Below, in pieces: positions 25,326 to 34,402 of a DNA stretch of 64,000 nt. This stretch comes from Reyranella sp. GTDB taxonomy: Bacteria > Pseudomonadota > Alphaproteobacteria > Reyranellales > Reyranellaceae. The first letter of the stretch is position 1. Each line of letters begins with the position of its first letter. Location of the stretch: assembly GCA_019750135.1 (NCBI GenBank), contig JAIEOV010000023.1, forward strand, positions 124,001 through 188,000. Reading direction: 5' to 3'. The notes beneath the pieces are model-generated. The model was not told where the DNA came from. It ran no database searches and saw nothing but the letters and a program-made list of their open reading frames with translations. A program made the translations under genes and the position numbers.

Positions 25326-26819
25326 ATGGCCGACGCAAAGAGCGCGACCGAATCCGCTGCCGCCACGACGACCGAGGCGGCGCCTGGCTTGCTTGACCAG
25401 ATCATCACCAACACCAAGCAGACCGAACCCGATCGCGCCCAAGAGCTCGTCAAGACGCTCGTCGAGCAGGCGCTGGCCGGCACCGTCACCTTCGATCGCA
25501 ATCTCACGCGGACATTCGACAAGGCCGTCAAGGCGATCGACGCCAAGATGTCCGAGCAGCTCAACGCGATCATGCACGATCCGAAGTTCCTCAAGCTCGA
25601 GGGCAGCTGGCGGGGATTGCACTACCTGGTGCAGAACTCCGAGACCGGCACCGCGCTCAAGCTGCGCGTGCTCAATCTGCCCAAGCGCGAGCTGAACCGC
25701 GATCTCAGCCGGGCGATCGAGTTCGATCAGAGCCAGCTGTTCAAGAAGATCTACGAGAACGAGTTCGGCACACCGGGCGGCGAGCCCTATGGCGCGCTGA
25801 TCGGCGACTACGAGTGGACGAACCATCCCGACGACATCGAGACCCTGCGTCTGGTGTCCAACATCGCGGCCGGCGCGTTCGCGCCGTTCATCTCCGCGGC
25901 CGGCGCCGGCATGTTCGGCTTCGACTCGTGGACCGAGCTGTCCAAGCCGCGCGATCTCGCCAAGATCTTCGATACGGTCGAGTTCGCGAAGTGGCGGGCG
26001 TTCCGCGACAGCGAGGATTCGCGGTTCGTGAACCTCGTGATGCCGCGCGTGATCGCCCGCATGCCGTACGGCAAGAACACCAAGCCGCTCGACGAGTTCG
26101 ACTACGAGGAAGCGCCGATCGACGCCCGCGGCAAGGCGCAGGCGATGGATCACGAGCACTATTGCTGGTCCAACGCCGCCTATGTCATGGGCACGCGCCT
26201 GACCGATGCCTTTGCCCGCACTGGCTTCTGCACCGCCATCCGCGGCGCCGAGGGTGGCGGCAAGGTGGAGAACCTGCCGACCCACGTCTTCACGTCGGAC
26301 GACGGCGACCTCGACGCCAAGTGCCCGACGGAAATCGGCATCACCGACCGGCGCGAGTTCGAGCTGTCCAACCAGGGCTTCCTGCCCCTCTGCCATTACA
26401 AGAACACGGACTACGCGGTGTTCTTCGGCGGGCAGACGACGCAGAAGCCGAAGAAGTACGACCGGCCCGAAGCGACCGCCAATGCCGCCATCTCGGCCCG
26501 GCTGCCCTACATCATGGCGACCAGCCGGTTCGCCCATTACCTCAAGGTCATGGGACGCGACAAGATCGGCAGCTTCATGGAAGCCAGCAACGTCGAGACC
26601 TGGCTCAATCGCTGGATCCAGAACTACGTCAACCCCAACGTCGACGCCGGCCAGGACATGAAGGCCCGCTTCCCGTTGCGCGAGGCGCGGGTCGAGGTGA
26701 AGGAGATTCCGGGCAAGCCGGGCTCGTACAACGCCATCGCCTATCTGCGGCCCTGGCTGCAGATGGAGGAACTGACCACGAGCTTGCGCATGGTCGCGAG
26801 CATTCCCCAGAAGGCCTGA
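25326..26819 (+). CDS. tssC: T6SS sheath large subunit TssC (VipB/ImpC)
   Basis: A 497-residue TssC. Signature segments are LEGSWRGLHYLVQNSE, SQLFKKIYENEFGTPGGEPYG, FISAAGAGMFGFDSW and the C-terminal RFPLREARVEVKEIPGKPG. It is the main sheath protomer, interlocking with TssB and contracting to fire the tube. The ATG at 25326 follows the tssB stop by four bases. A longer TssC-like paralogue lies 54 bases downstream, so this is one of two TssC proteins in the operon. Confidence 0.96.
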   Translation: MADAKSATESAAATTTEAAPGLLDQIITNTKQTEPDRAQELVKTLVEQALAGTVTFDRNLTRTFDKAVKAIDAKMSEQLNAIMHDPKFLKLEGSWRGLHYLVQNSETGTALKLRVLNLPKRELNRDLSRAIEFDQSQLFKKIYENEFGTPGGEPYGALIGDYEWTNHPDDIETLRLVSNIAAGAFAPFISAAGAGMFGFDSWTELSKPRDLAKIFDTVEFAKWRAFRDSEDSRFVNLVMPRVIARMPYGKNTKPLDEFDYEEAPIDARGKAQAMDHEHYCWSNAAYVMGTRLTDAFARTGFCTAIRGAEGGGKVENLPTHVFTSDDGDLDAKCPTEIGITDRREFELSNQGFLPLCHYKNTDYAVFFGGQTTQKPKKYDRPEATANAAISARLPYIMATSRFAHYLKVMGRDKIGSFMEASNVETWLNRWIQNYVNPNVDAGQDMKARFPLREARVEVKEIPGKPGSYNAIAYLRPWLQMEELTTSLRMVASIPQKA

Positions 26820-26873
26820 CCGCCCGAACCCTTTTGACCTGACACCCGCCATCATTGGCGGGAACGGCACACC

Positions 26874-28427
26874 ATGGGCGAGGAAGCAACGATTGCAGCC
26901 CCCACGGAGGAGGCGTCTCGACAGCGGTCGCCCCTGCGCGAGTCGGTGCTGGCGGGCCGCTTCTTCGGCGAAACGCACCGTGAGGAAGGCGGCGAGCTTG
27001 CCGCTTTCCTGCACGGCAGGCGGAGTTGCGGCCAGGCGCTCGAGATGTGGTTCGGCGAGGCCCTGACCGGCCTGCTGGCCGGGGGCGGCGATCGGCTGCG
27101 TGCGGCGCTCGACCGCGACATCGCCGAGATCGATGCCGCGATCGGCGACCAGCTCGACGCCGTGCTCCACCATGCGCGCTTCCGGGCGCTGGAAGGCCGC
27201 TGGCGCGGCCTCGCCTGGCTGATCTCCGGCATCGAGCCGGGCCGGCGGGTCAAGGTGCGGCTGCTGCCCATCCGGTGGGGCGAGCTCTGCCGCGATCTCG
27301 AGCGCGCCTTGGAATTCGACCAGAGCATCACCTTCCGGCGGATCTACGAGGAAGAGTTCGGCATGCCCGGCGGCGAGCCGTACGGCCTGATGGTGATCGA
27401 TCACGCCGTCCGCCATCGCGTCGCCGCGGGCGCCACGAACGACGACGTCGGCGGCCTGGCGCAGCTCTCCGCCGTCGCCGCGGCAGCCTTCATGCCGACC
27501 GTGCTGTCGCTCGATCCGACGGTGCTGGAAGTCGACACCTTCTCCGACCTCGAAGGCGTGCGCGACATCACCGCGCCGCTGCGCGGCCCCGACCATTTGC
27601 GCTGGCGCAGCCTTTCCGGACGCGCCGACATGCGCTTCGTGGCGGTGACGTTGCCGCGCCTGCTGGCGCGCCGTCCGTGGGCCGACGAGCCCGGCCGTCT
27701 CGACCTCTTCCGCTACAGCGAGTACGCGCCGACGGCCGACACGCGGGTCTGGATGAGCGCCGGCTACGCCTTCGCCGCTTGCGCCGTGCGCGCCTTCCTC
27801 GACAACAACTGGCCGGCCGATGTGCGCGGCGTGGAGATCGACCGTGTCGGCGGCGGGCTCGTCGACAATCTCGCCGCCGAGCCGTTCGTCAGCGGCCCGC
27901 CCTATGACTGGCCGCGCAAGTCCATCGAGTACCAGTTCAGCTTCCGGCAGGAGCAGGCCCTGGTCGAGGTCGGACTGTTGCCGGTCGGCGTCCTGCCGTT
28001 CGGGCCCGAGTTGGTGTTCGGCGCCTCGCGCAGCATGCAGGCGCCGGCGAACTATTCCGGCGCGACCGCCGCCATCGCGGACGCGAACGCCCGGCTGTCG
28101 GCACAGATCAACTCGATGCTGTGCGCCGCGCGCTTCGCCCATCTCCTCAAGGTGATGGGACGGGACATGGTGGGCGCCTTCCGCACCGCCGACGAGATCG
28201 AGCGCCAGCTCAACGCCTGGCTCCAGGGCTACGTCAACACCAACATCAACAGCACCGCCGATTCGCGGGCGCGCTTTCCCCTGCTCGAAGGCAACGTGCA
28301 GGTGCGCGAACGCCTCGAGAAGCCGGGAGTGTTCGGCTGCACCATGCATCTGCGCCCGCACTACCAGCTCGACGATATCGCTACCGCTTTCCATCTCGTC
28401 ACCGAACTCGCAGCGCCCAGCGTCTGA
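26874..28427 (+). CDS. Second TssC-like sheath protein (ImpD-type)
   Basis: A 517-residue paralogue of TssC, clearly diverged. It shares LEGRWRGLAWLISG, ITFRRIYEEEFGMPGGEPYG, the Trp-rich middle and the FAHLLKVMGRDMVGAF and RFPLLEGNVQVRERLEKPG segments. The N-terminal ~60 residues are different and lack the TssC N-terminal helix that ClpV recognises in some systems. Rhizobium imp clusters also carry two such genes (impC, impD). It may form a specialised sheath ring or cap; this is inference. The C-terminal half looks intact and the gene is full length. Confidence 0.85.
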   Translation: MGEEATIAAPTEEASRQRSPLRESVLAGRFFGETHREEGGELAAFLHGRRSCGQALEMWFGEALTGLLAGGGDRLRAALDRDIAEIDAAIGDQLDAVLHHARFRALEGRWRGLAWLISGIEPGRRVKVRLLPIRWGELCRDLERALEFDQSITFRRIYEEEFGMPGGEPYGLMVIDHAVRHRVAAGATNDDVGGLAQLSAVAAAAFMPTVLSLDPTVLEVDTFSDLEGVRDITAPLRGPDHLRWRSLSGRADMRFVAVTLPRLLARRPWADEPGRLDLFRYSEYAPTADTRVWMSAGYAFAACAVRAFLDNNWPADVRGVEIDRVGGGLVDNLAAEPFVSGPPYDWPRKSIEYQFSFRQEQALVEVGLLPVGVLPFGPELVFGASRSMQAPANYSGATAAIADANARLSAQINSMLCAARFAHLLKVMGRDMVGAFRTADEIERQLNAWLQGYVNTNINSTADSRARFPLLEGNVQVRERLEKPGVFGCTMHLRPHYQLDDIATAFHLVTELAAPSV

Positions 28428-28451
28428 TGACGCGGCCGGTCAGGAGGATCG

Positions 28452-29297
28452 ATGTCGCTTTCTCCCACAGGAACTGCCGATCCGGGCGAAGCCGGCCGTC
28501 TGTTCCGCGAAGGTAATCTGGCCGCCGCGTTGACGGCCGCCAACGCCGCGGTGCGCCGTGCGGCGACCGATATCGGCGCCCGGGTCCTGCTAGCCGAGCT
28601 GCTGGCCTTCTCCGGCAACATCGAGCGCGCCGACGTCGTCCTCGACGCCTGCGCCGACCTCGACCCGACGGCCGCCATCGTCGTCGCCGAGTTCCGCCAG
28701 CTGCTGCGCGGCGAGACGGCCAGGCGACAGCTCTTCAGCGAAGGCCGGGTGCCGGAATTTTTGGGCGAGCCAACGGCCGCCCAGCGTTCGGCGTTGGCCG
28801 CCATTGTCGCCTTGCGCAACGGCGACGCTGCCGAAGCCGCCCGGCTTGCGGCAGAGGCCGAGGCCGCGCGCGCCCACCCGTCGGGCACGCTGCGCGGCGC
28901 GGCCTTCGACGACATGCGCGACGCCGACGACCTGCTGGGCTGCTGCTTCGAGGTCATCACCACGACCGGTAAGTACTTCTGGATTCCGCCCGAGCGCGTC
29001 CTGCTGCTGGAATTCCACCCCGCCAAGCGGCCGCGCGATCTCTTCTGGCGCCGCGCCACCATGCAGGTCGCCGACGGCCCTGACGGCGATGTCTATCTGC
29101 CGGTGATCTATCCGCCGATGACGAAGACGGCGGCCGACGCCATGACGGATCCGTTGCGGCTGGGCCGGGCCACCGACTGGCAGCAGGCGGGTGACAGCGG
29201 GCCGACGATGGGCCTCGGCGCCGTGACCGTACTGGTCGGCGAGGAAGCGCTGACCTGGCTCGAGATCGACAAGATCGACTTTCAGGCGGCGTCATGA
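28452..29297 (+). CDS. tagJ: T6SS accessory protein TagJ (ImpE)
   Basis: A 281-residue ImpE/TagJ family protein. The N-terminal half is helical and TPR-like (LFREGNLAAALTAANAAVRR; AELLAFSGNIERADVVLDACADLDP). The C-terminal half carries the ImpE motifs FEVITTTGKYFWIPPERV and ATMQVADGPDGDVYLPVIYP. In systems that have it, TagJ binds TssB and ClpV and may modulate sheath disassembly. AGGAGG (28442-28447) gives the ATG at 28452. Its stop overlaps the tssE start by four bases. Confidence 0.92.
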   Translation: MSLSPTGTADPGEAGRLFREGNLAAALTAANAAVRRAATDIGARVLLAELLAFSGNIERADVVLDACADLDPTAAIVVAEFRQLLRGETARRQLFSEGRVPEFLGEPTAAQRSALAAIVALRNGDAAEAARLAAEAEAARAHPSGTLRGAAFDDMRDADDLLGCCFEVITTTGKYFWIPPERVLLLEFHPAKRPRDLFWRRATMQVADGPDGDVYLPVIYPPMTKTAADAMTDPLRLGRATDWQQAGDSGPTMGLGAVTVLVGEEALTWLEIDKIDFQAAS

Positions 29298-29821
29298 GCG
29301 ACAGCCGAAATCGCCCCCTGGCGGACAATCTTGGCGCGACGCGCGCCAGGCGGGCCCAGCTGCCCCTGCTCGACCGGCTGATCGATGGCGACCCGTCGCA
29401 GGGAACGGACACGCCGCTCTCCGCGTCGGCGGCGATGGACACGATACGCGTCAGCATCTGCAAGGACCTGGAGGAACTGCTCAACACGCGCCGCAGATGG
29501 CGCTCCTGGGACCCGCACCTGGCCGAGCTCGATCGCTCGCTGGCCGGGTTCGGACTGCCCGACTTCGCCTCCGGCGCCTACCACGATCCACGCCGCCGCG
29601 AGGAGCTGCGCGTGCTGGTCGAGAACTGCATCCGACGCTTCGAGCCGCGCATCGTCAGCCTCAGGGTCACGCTGCTCGAGGCGACCGACAAGGTGAGCGG
29701 AACGCTCAGGCTGCGCATCGACGCGCTGCTCCATGCCGAGCCGGCGCCCGAGCCGATCGCCTTCGACACCGTCGTCGATCTTCTCACGAAGAACGTCACG
29801 GTTCTCGAGCAGGAGGCGTAG
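29294..29821 (+). CDS. tssE: T6SS baseplate protein TssE (gp25-like)
   Basis: A 175-residue gp25-like protein. It has the opening LPLLDRLIDGDP, the conserved DLEELLNTRRRW and the LPDFASGAYHDPRRREELRVLVENCIRRFEPRI block that defines the family. TssE joins TssF, TssG and TssK in the baseplate wedge and initiates sheath assembly. The ATG overlaps the tagJ stop (ATGA). tssF starts at once after the stop codon. Confidence 0.94.
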   Translation: MSDSRNRPLADNLGATRARRAQLPLLDRLIDGDPSQGTDTPLSASAAMDTIRVSICKDLEELLNTRRRWRSWDPHLAELDRSLAGFGLPDFASGAYHDPRRREELRVLVENCIRRFEPRIVSLRVTLLEATDKVSGTLRLRIDALLHAEPAPEPIAFDTVVDLLTKNVTVLEQEA

Positions 29822-31666
29822 TTGGCGTCGGACTCCCTGCTCGCCTTCTTCAACCGGGAACTCGAGGCGCTGCGCGTGCTGGCCGGCGAATTCGCCGAGC
29901 GCCATCCCAAGATCGCGGGCCGCCTGCGCCTGACGAAGGACACGGTCGATGACCCTCATGTCAGCCGCCTGCTCGAGGGCGTGGCCTTCCTGGGCGCGCG
30001 CGTGCAGCACCGGCTGGATGACGAGTTCCCCGAACTCACCGACGGGCTGCTTTCCGTCCTCTATCCCCACTACCTCGCCCCCATGCCGTCGGTGGCGATC
30101 ACCCGGTTCGGGGCCAACCCGGACCTGCCGGGCCCGGCCCATCTGCCCTCCGGCGTGGCGATCGAGGCCGAACCGGTCGGCGGCGAGACCTGCCAGTTCC
30201 GTACCGCCTATCCCCTGACGCTGTGGCCGGTCGAGATCGACGCCGTCCGGCTTTCAGGCATGCCTCTGGCGGCGCCGCCCAATCCGGCCGCCGCCGAGGC
30301 GGTCGCCTGTCTCCGCATCAGCCTGCGCTGCATCAACCCCACCATGACCTTCACGCAGCTCGGCCTCGACCGGCTGCGCGTCTTCCTCCCCGGCGAGCAC
30401 GGGTCGCAGCTCCTCGAACTGCTGATGGCGCATACCGTCTCGATTGCCCTGGCCGACGATCTCACGGACGCGCACCCGGTGATCCTTCCGCCCGACACCC
30501 TGCAGGCGGTCGGCTTCGCGCCAGAGGAAGCGCTGTTCCCCTGGCCGGCGCGCTCCTTCTCCGGCTTCCGGCTGCTCAGCGAATACTTTTCCGCTCGCGA
30601 AAAGTTCCAGTTCATCGATATCTGCCGGCTCGACGCCAAGACGCTGGTCGCGGCGGGCAACAAGATGGACATTTTCGTCTATCTTGATCGTGCGATCCCG
30701 GATCTCGAACGCGCGGTCCAGGCCAACAGCCTGGCGCTCGGCTGCACGCCCATCGTCAACCTGTTCTCGCAGCGCTGCGAGCCGATCTCGCTCGACCATA
30801 CGAGCATCGAGTATCGCATCGAGCCGGACGTGCGCCGTCCCGCCAGCGTCGAGGTGTGGGCCGTCGAGCGGGTGCGCGAAAGCCTGCCCAACGGCGAGTT
30901 CAGGACGTGGCAACCGTTCCATCGGCTGACGCGCCGGCACGCCGACGACGCGGCCGATGCCTCGATTGCCGGCTTCTACGGCACCGCCCGGCGCGACACG
31001 ACCGGCGATTTCCGCGGCACCGAGGTCTTCCTGCTGCCGCACGATGCCGGCTTCGATCCCGAGCGCGAGAGCAGCGGCGTCCTGTCGGTCGATGCGCTGT
31101 GCTGCAACCGCGACCTCCCCGCCGCCCTGCCGTTCGGCGGCGGACGGCCGGCTCTCAGGCTGGTCGAGGGCGCCGCCGCCGTGACCGTCCTCAGCTGCCT
31201 GACCGCACCGACGCCGACGCTGCGCATGCCGGTCCGCGAGCGCGGCTTCTGGCGGCTGATCTCCCACCTGTCGCTCGGCCATCTCAGCGTCGTCGGCGGC
31301 GAGACCGCCGCCGACGCCCTGCGCGAGGTGCTGCGCCTTTACGATTGCCGCGAATCGACCGAATCGCGCACGGCGATCCGTGCCCTGCTCAACGTGACGT
31401 CCAGGCCCGGCACCGCCCGTATTCCAGGCTTGCGCGGCCCCGGCGCGCGCAGCGGCGGATTCTGCCGCGGGCTCGATGTCACCCTGACGTTCGACGACCA
31501 GGCATGGACGACGGGCGGCCTGTACGTGCTGGCGTCGGTGCTCGACCGTTTCCTGGCGTTGCATGCGACCGTGAACTCCTTCGTGCGCACGCAAGCGGTG
31601 CTGCGCGGACGCCCTGGCGTCGCCGCCAGCTGGCCGGCGCGCGCCGGCAGCCAGGTGCTGCTGTGA
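29822..31666 (+). CDS. tssF: T6SS baseplate protein TssF (ImpG/VasA)
   Basis: A 614-residue TssF. The family opening LLAFFNRELEALRVLAGEFAERHPKIAGRL is exact, and VSRLLEGVAFLGARVQHRLDDEFPELTDGLL follows. The protein forms the baseplate wedge with TssG, TssE and TssK. The start is TTG at 29822, directly after the tssE stop, with AGGAGG six bases upstream inside the end of tssE. No closer ATG would keep the conserved N-terminus. Its stop overlaps the GTG of tssG. Confidence 0.95.
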   Translation: MASDSLLAFFNRELEALRVLAGEFAERHPKIAGRLRLTKDTVDDPHVSRLLEGVAFLGARVQHRLDDEFPELTDGLLSVLYPHYLAPMPSVAITRFGANPDLPGPAHLPSGVAIEAEPVGGETCQFRTAYPLTLWPVEIDAVRLSGMPLAAPPNPAAAEAVACLRISLRCINPTMTFTQLGLDRLRVFLPGEHGSQLLELLMAHTVSIALADDLTDAHPVILPPDTLQAVGFAPEEALFPWPARSFSGFRLLSEYFSAREKFQFIDICRLDAKTLVAAGNKMDIFVYLDRAIPDLERAVQANSLALGCTPIVNLFSQRCEPISLDHTSIEYRIEPDVRRPASVEVWAVERVRESLPNGEFRTWQPFHRLTRRHADDAADASIAGFYGTARRDTTGDFRGTEVFLLPHDAGFDPERESSGVLSVDALCCNRDLPAALPFGGGRPALRLVEGAAAVTVLSCLTAPTPTLRMPVRERGFWRLISHLSLGHLSVVGGETAADALREVLRLYDCRESTESRTAIRALLNVTSRPGTARIPGLRGPGARSGGFCRGLDVTLTFDDQAWTTGGLYVLASVLDRFLALHATVNSFVRTQAVLRGRPGVAASWPARAGSQVLL

Positions 31667-32727
31667 CCAAGACCCGTTCCTCACGGCGTGCCGCGACGCC
31701 GATGGCGCGCCTCAAGGACCAGCCGCAGCGCTTCAGCTTCGATGCCGCGGTGAGGATCCTGACCTTCCTCCGGCGTCGGGCCGATCCGGCCGGTTCCGCC
31801 CGCTTCACCAACACGGTCGGCTCGTCCTACCTGCCGGCGGAGGTCACCCAGGTTCAGGCCGAAGACGGGATCTCCGCGCCGCTCGTGACGGTGGGCCTGA
31901 TCGGATTGACCGGGCCAACCGGCGTCCTGCCGAGATACTATTCGGATGCCGTCGTCGCCGATCAGCGGTCGCGCGCCTTCTCGCTCACGCGCTTCCTCGA
32001 CCTGATCTCGCATCGCATGGTCGCCGCGTTCGCCGCTGCCGGCACGAAATACCGTCCGCACCGCGCCGCCGATGTCGGGGCCTTGTCGGGCAACACGGAG
32101 CGCAGCGATCCGGTCGCCGAGGTGCTGCTGTCCCTGACCGGCTATGCCACGCCTCACCTCGCCGAACGCCTGCTCGCGGGTCCGGCCGCGCTCCGTCACT
32201 ACGCGGGATTCTTTTCGGCTCATCCGCGCTCGGCGGACCGGCTCGAGGCCTTGGCCTCCGACTGGCTGGGCCGACCGGTCAAGGTCGACCAGTTCGCCGG
32301 CGCGTGGCTTGCCCTGCCGGTCGATCAGCGCACACGCCTCGGCGTCGGCCTGTCGCCGGGTGGATTCTCCCAACTGAGCGTCGATGCCGCGGCTGGCGTG
32401 CGCGCCTGGGACCAGCAGGCGCGCATCATCCTGCGCATCGGGCCGCTCGACCTTGACTATTTCGAGCGACTCCTGCCCGACCAGCCGCTGCTGCGCGAGC
32501 TGATCTCGCTGGTGCGCGCCTATGTCGGCTTCGAAGTCGGCTTTGCCGTAAATCCCGTGCTCGCGCGCGATGCCGTTCCGCCGTTGGAGCTGGCTCCGCC
32601 CGGCGAGGCCGGTGCGCGACCGCTGCTCGGCTGGAACACGTGGCTGCCGACATCGCGCGCCATGCCCCGGCGAACCGACGCCGGCGATGCCTTGTTCGAA
32701 AGTGAGATTGTTGAGGGACGTGCATGA
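31663..32727 (+). CDS. tssG: T6SS baseplate protein TssG (ImpH/VasB)
   Basis: A 354-residue TssG. It includes RFSFDAAVRILTFLRR, GLTGPTGVLPRYYSD, the FLDLISHRMVAAF segment and the C-terminal LGWNTWLPT motif, all typical. The GTG start at 31663 overlaps the tssF stop (GTGA); an ATG at 31702 (MARLKDQPQRF) is an alternative that would remove 13 residues. The gene ends in ATGA overlap with a SAM methyltransferase gene, which is not a standard T6SS component. Confidence 0.93.
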   Translation: MTKTRSSRRAATPMARLKDQPQRFSFDAAVRILTFLRRRADPAGSARFTNTVGSSYLPAEVTQVQAEDGISAPLVTVGLIGLTGPTGVLPRYYSDAVVADQRSRAFSLTRFLDLISHRMVAAFAAAGTKYRPHRAADVGALSGNTERSDPVAEVLLSLTGYATPHLAERLLAGPAALRHYAGFFSAHPRSADRLEALASDWLGRPVKVDQFAGAWLALPVDQRTRLGVGLSPGGFSQLSVDAAAGVRAWDQQARIILRIGPLDLDYFERLLPDQPLLRELISLVRAYVGFEVGFAVNPVLARDAVPPLELAPPGEAGARPLLGWNTWLPTSRAMPRRTDAGDALFESEIVEGRA

Positions 32728-34232
32728 ACCAACCATGGAACAGCGGCTACGTCGCCGACATCGCCTATATCGAAGGCTTCTACGTCCAGCAGTCGCCGGC
32801 GCGCCTGGCGCTCGGCTGCCTGTTCGGCAACGTCGCGGCCGACCTGCCGGAGCCCAACGATCCCGCCACCTACCTCGAGCTGGGCTGCGGTTGCGGCATC
32901 GGCGCGCTGGTCACGGCGGCGGCCAACCCGGCATGGCAGGTCACGGCGATCGACTACAATCCCGCCCATATCGCCATCGGCGCCGGCCTCGCCCGCGCGG
33001 CGCGTCTCGACAATATCCGCTTCATAGAAGGCGACCTCGCCGGCCTCGCGGAAAGTCGCCAGGCCGATGCCATTCCCCAGGCCGACTTCGTCACCATGCA
33101 CGGCCTGTGGTCGTGGGTCAGCAACGACGTCCGCGCCGGCATTGTGCGGTTGCTGGCCGCCAAGACAAACCCGGGCGGCATGGTCCATCTGAGCTACAAC
33201 GCGCTGCCCGCCTGGCAGGGCGGGCTCGGCATGCAGCGGCTGATCTACGAGACCGGCATCCGGACCGGCGGCCGCAGCGACATGCAGGCCCAGGCGGGCC
33301 TTGCGCTGGCGCGCGACCTCAAGGCGGTCGAAAGCAAGTATCTCACCGAGAGCAGCCTCACGCGCGATTTGCTGGACGCCACCGTCGGCATGTCGACGGA
33401 GTACCTGTCGCACGAATACATGAGCGCGCATTGGGCGCCGGCCTTCCACGCCGACGTCGTCGCGGCGCTGGCCGAGGCGAAGCTCGACTGGGTGTCGTCG
33501 GTCAATCCGATGGAGAACTTCCCCGAGCTGATGCTGACGGCCGAGCAGCGCGACATCATGAACCGCTACAAGGATCCGCTGCTCCGCGAGCTGATCAAGG
33601 ACATGTGCCTGCCAAGGCAGCTCCGCCACGATGTCTTCGTGCGCGGCGCCAGGCGCATCAACAACGAGGCGCGCGACGCGGCGCTCTCCGGCCTGACGGT
33701 GGTGCCGATCGTCAGTCCGAGCGAGTTGCAGACCAAGGTACGCGTGCCGGCCGGCATGGCCGAGGTCAGCGACAAGCTGAAGGAAATGATGGTCGCCGCG
33801 ATGCGCGGCCCGGCGAAGATCGGCGACCTGATGACGTTGGGCGGCGAGCGCAGCAATCCCGCGGAGCTGCTGAGCATCCTGGTCGGCTCCTTTCAGTGCC
33901 AGGTCGCGACGCGCTCCAACGGCGAGCAGCCCGACGGCGCCAACCGGCTCAACCGCGTCTTCGGTTCGCGCGTCCATTCGATCGTCGACGCCAAGACGTC
34001 GGGCGGCCTCGCCTCCTCGCGGCTCGGCACCGGCCTCACGGCGCCGCCGCTCCTGCAGTTCCTGACGGCCCGCCTGCTCGCCGGCGAACGGGAAGACAAC
34101 GCCGATGCCTGGATCAAGGCCCTGAGCGCGGACGTCATCCCGGAAAAGCATGATACCGTGCGCAAGGTCGTCCATACCGCCATCGAGCAGCGCCTGCCGA
34201 TCCTGCGGCAACTGCGAATCGTTCCCGATTAG
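32724..34232 (+). CDS. SAM-dependent methyltransferase with regulatory domain, coupled to tssG
   Basis: A 502-residue class I methyltransferase. SAM motif I is LELGCGCGIG (51-60), with an acidic residue at the end of beta-2 (AIDYNP, Asp77) and MHGLWSWV later. The middle resembles the methyltransferase regulatory domain (PF10119 type; LTRDLLDATVGMSTEYLSHEYM is consistent with it), and the C-terminal third is helical. It overlaps tssG by four bases, so it is translated with the T6SS operon. No core T6SS part is a methyltransferase; it could modify a T6SS protein, a lipid or a cargo. The domain call is firm; the T6SS role is inference. Confidence 0.82.
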   Translation: MNQPWNSGYVADIAYIEGFYVQQSPARLALGCLFGNVAADLPEPNDPATYLELGCGCGIGALVTAAANPAWQVTAIDYNPAHIAIGAGLARAARLDNIRFIEGDLAGLAESRQADAIPQADFVTMHGLWSWVSNDVRAGIVRLLAAKTNPGGMVHLSYNALPAWQGGLGMQRLIYETGIRTGGRSDMQAQAGLALARDLKAVESKYLTESSLTRDLLDATVGMSTEYLSHEYMSAHWAPAFHADVVAALAEAKLDWVSSVNPMENFPELMLTAEQRDIMNRYKDPLLRELIKDMCLPRQLRHDVFVRGARRINNEARDAALSGLTVVPIVSPSELQTKVRVPAGMAEVSDKLKEMMVAAMRGPAKIGDLMTLGGERSNPAELLSILVGSFQCQVATRSNGEQPDGANRLNRVFGSRVHSIVDAKTSGGLASSRLGTGLTAPPLLQFLTARLLAGEREDNADAWIKALSADVIPEKHDTVRKVVHTAIEQRLPILRQLRIVPD

Positions 34233-34402
34233 ATCTTCATCTCCACCCGAAATGGAATAATCCCAAGAGCTCACACCCTTCTGCCAAATTGTCGCCGCCA
34301 AGGTCGCGTATCCTCATGAGCTTGCGTCGGCTAGCGTTTAGTGCCTGAAAGCACCGATCGTGACTTGGCTGCTGGGACACCACACCGAAAGTTGCGCTGC
34401 AC
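34233..34402. promoter_or_regulatory. Gap before vgrG, probable promoter
   Basis: A 170-base gap, less GC-rich than the flanking genes, separates the methyltransferase from vgrG on the same strand. It is the only gap above 60 bases in the rightward run tssB to PAAR, so vgrG, the next gene and the PAAR gene may have their own promoter. No clear promoter motif was recognised. Confidence 0.35.

Noticed and set aside
25302..28394. A 1030-codon open frame opposite the two tssC genes
   Set aside because: It is an antisense shadow spanning two well-defined sheath genes; no start site or domain.
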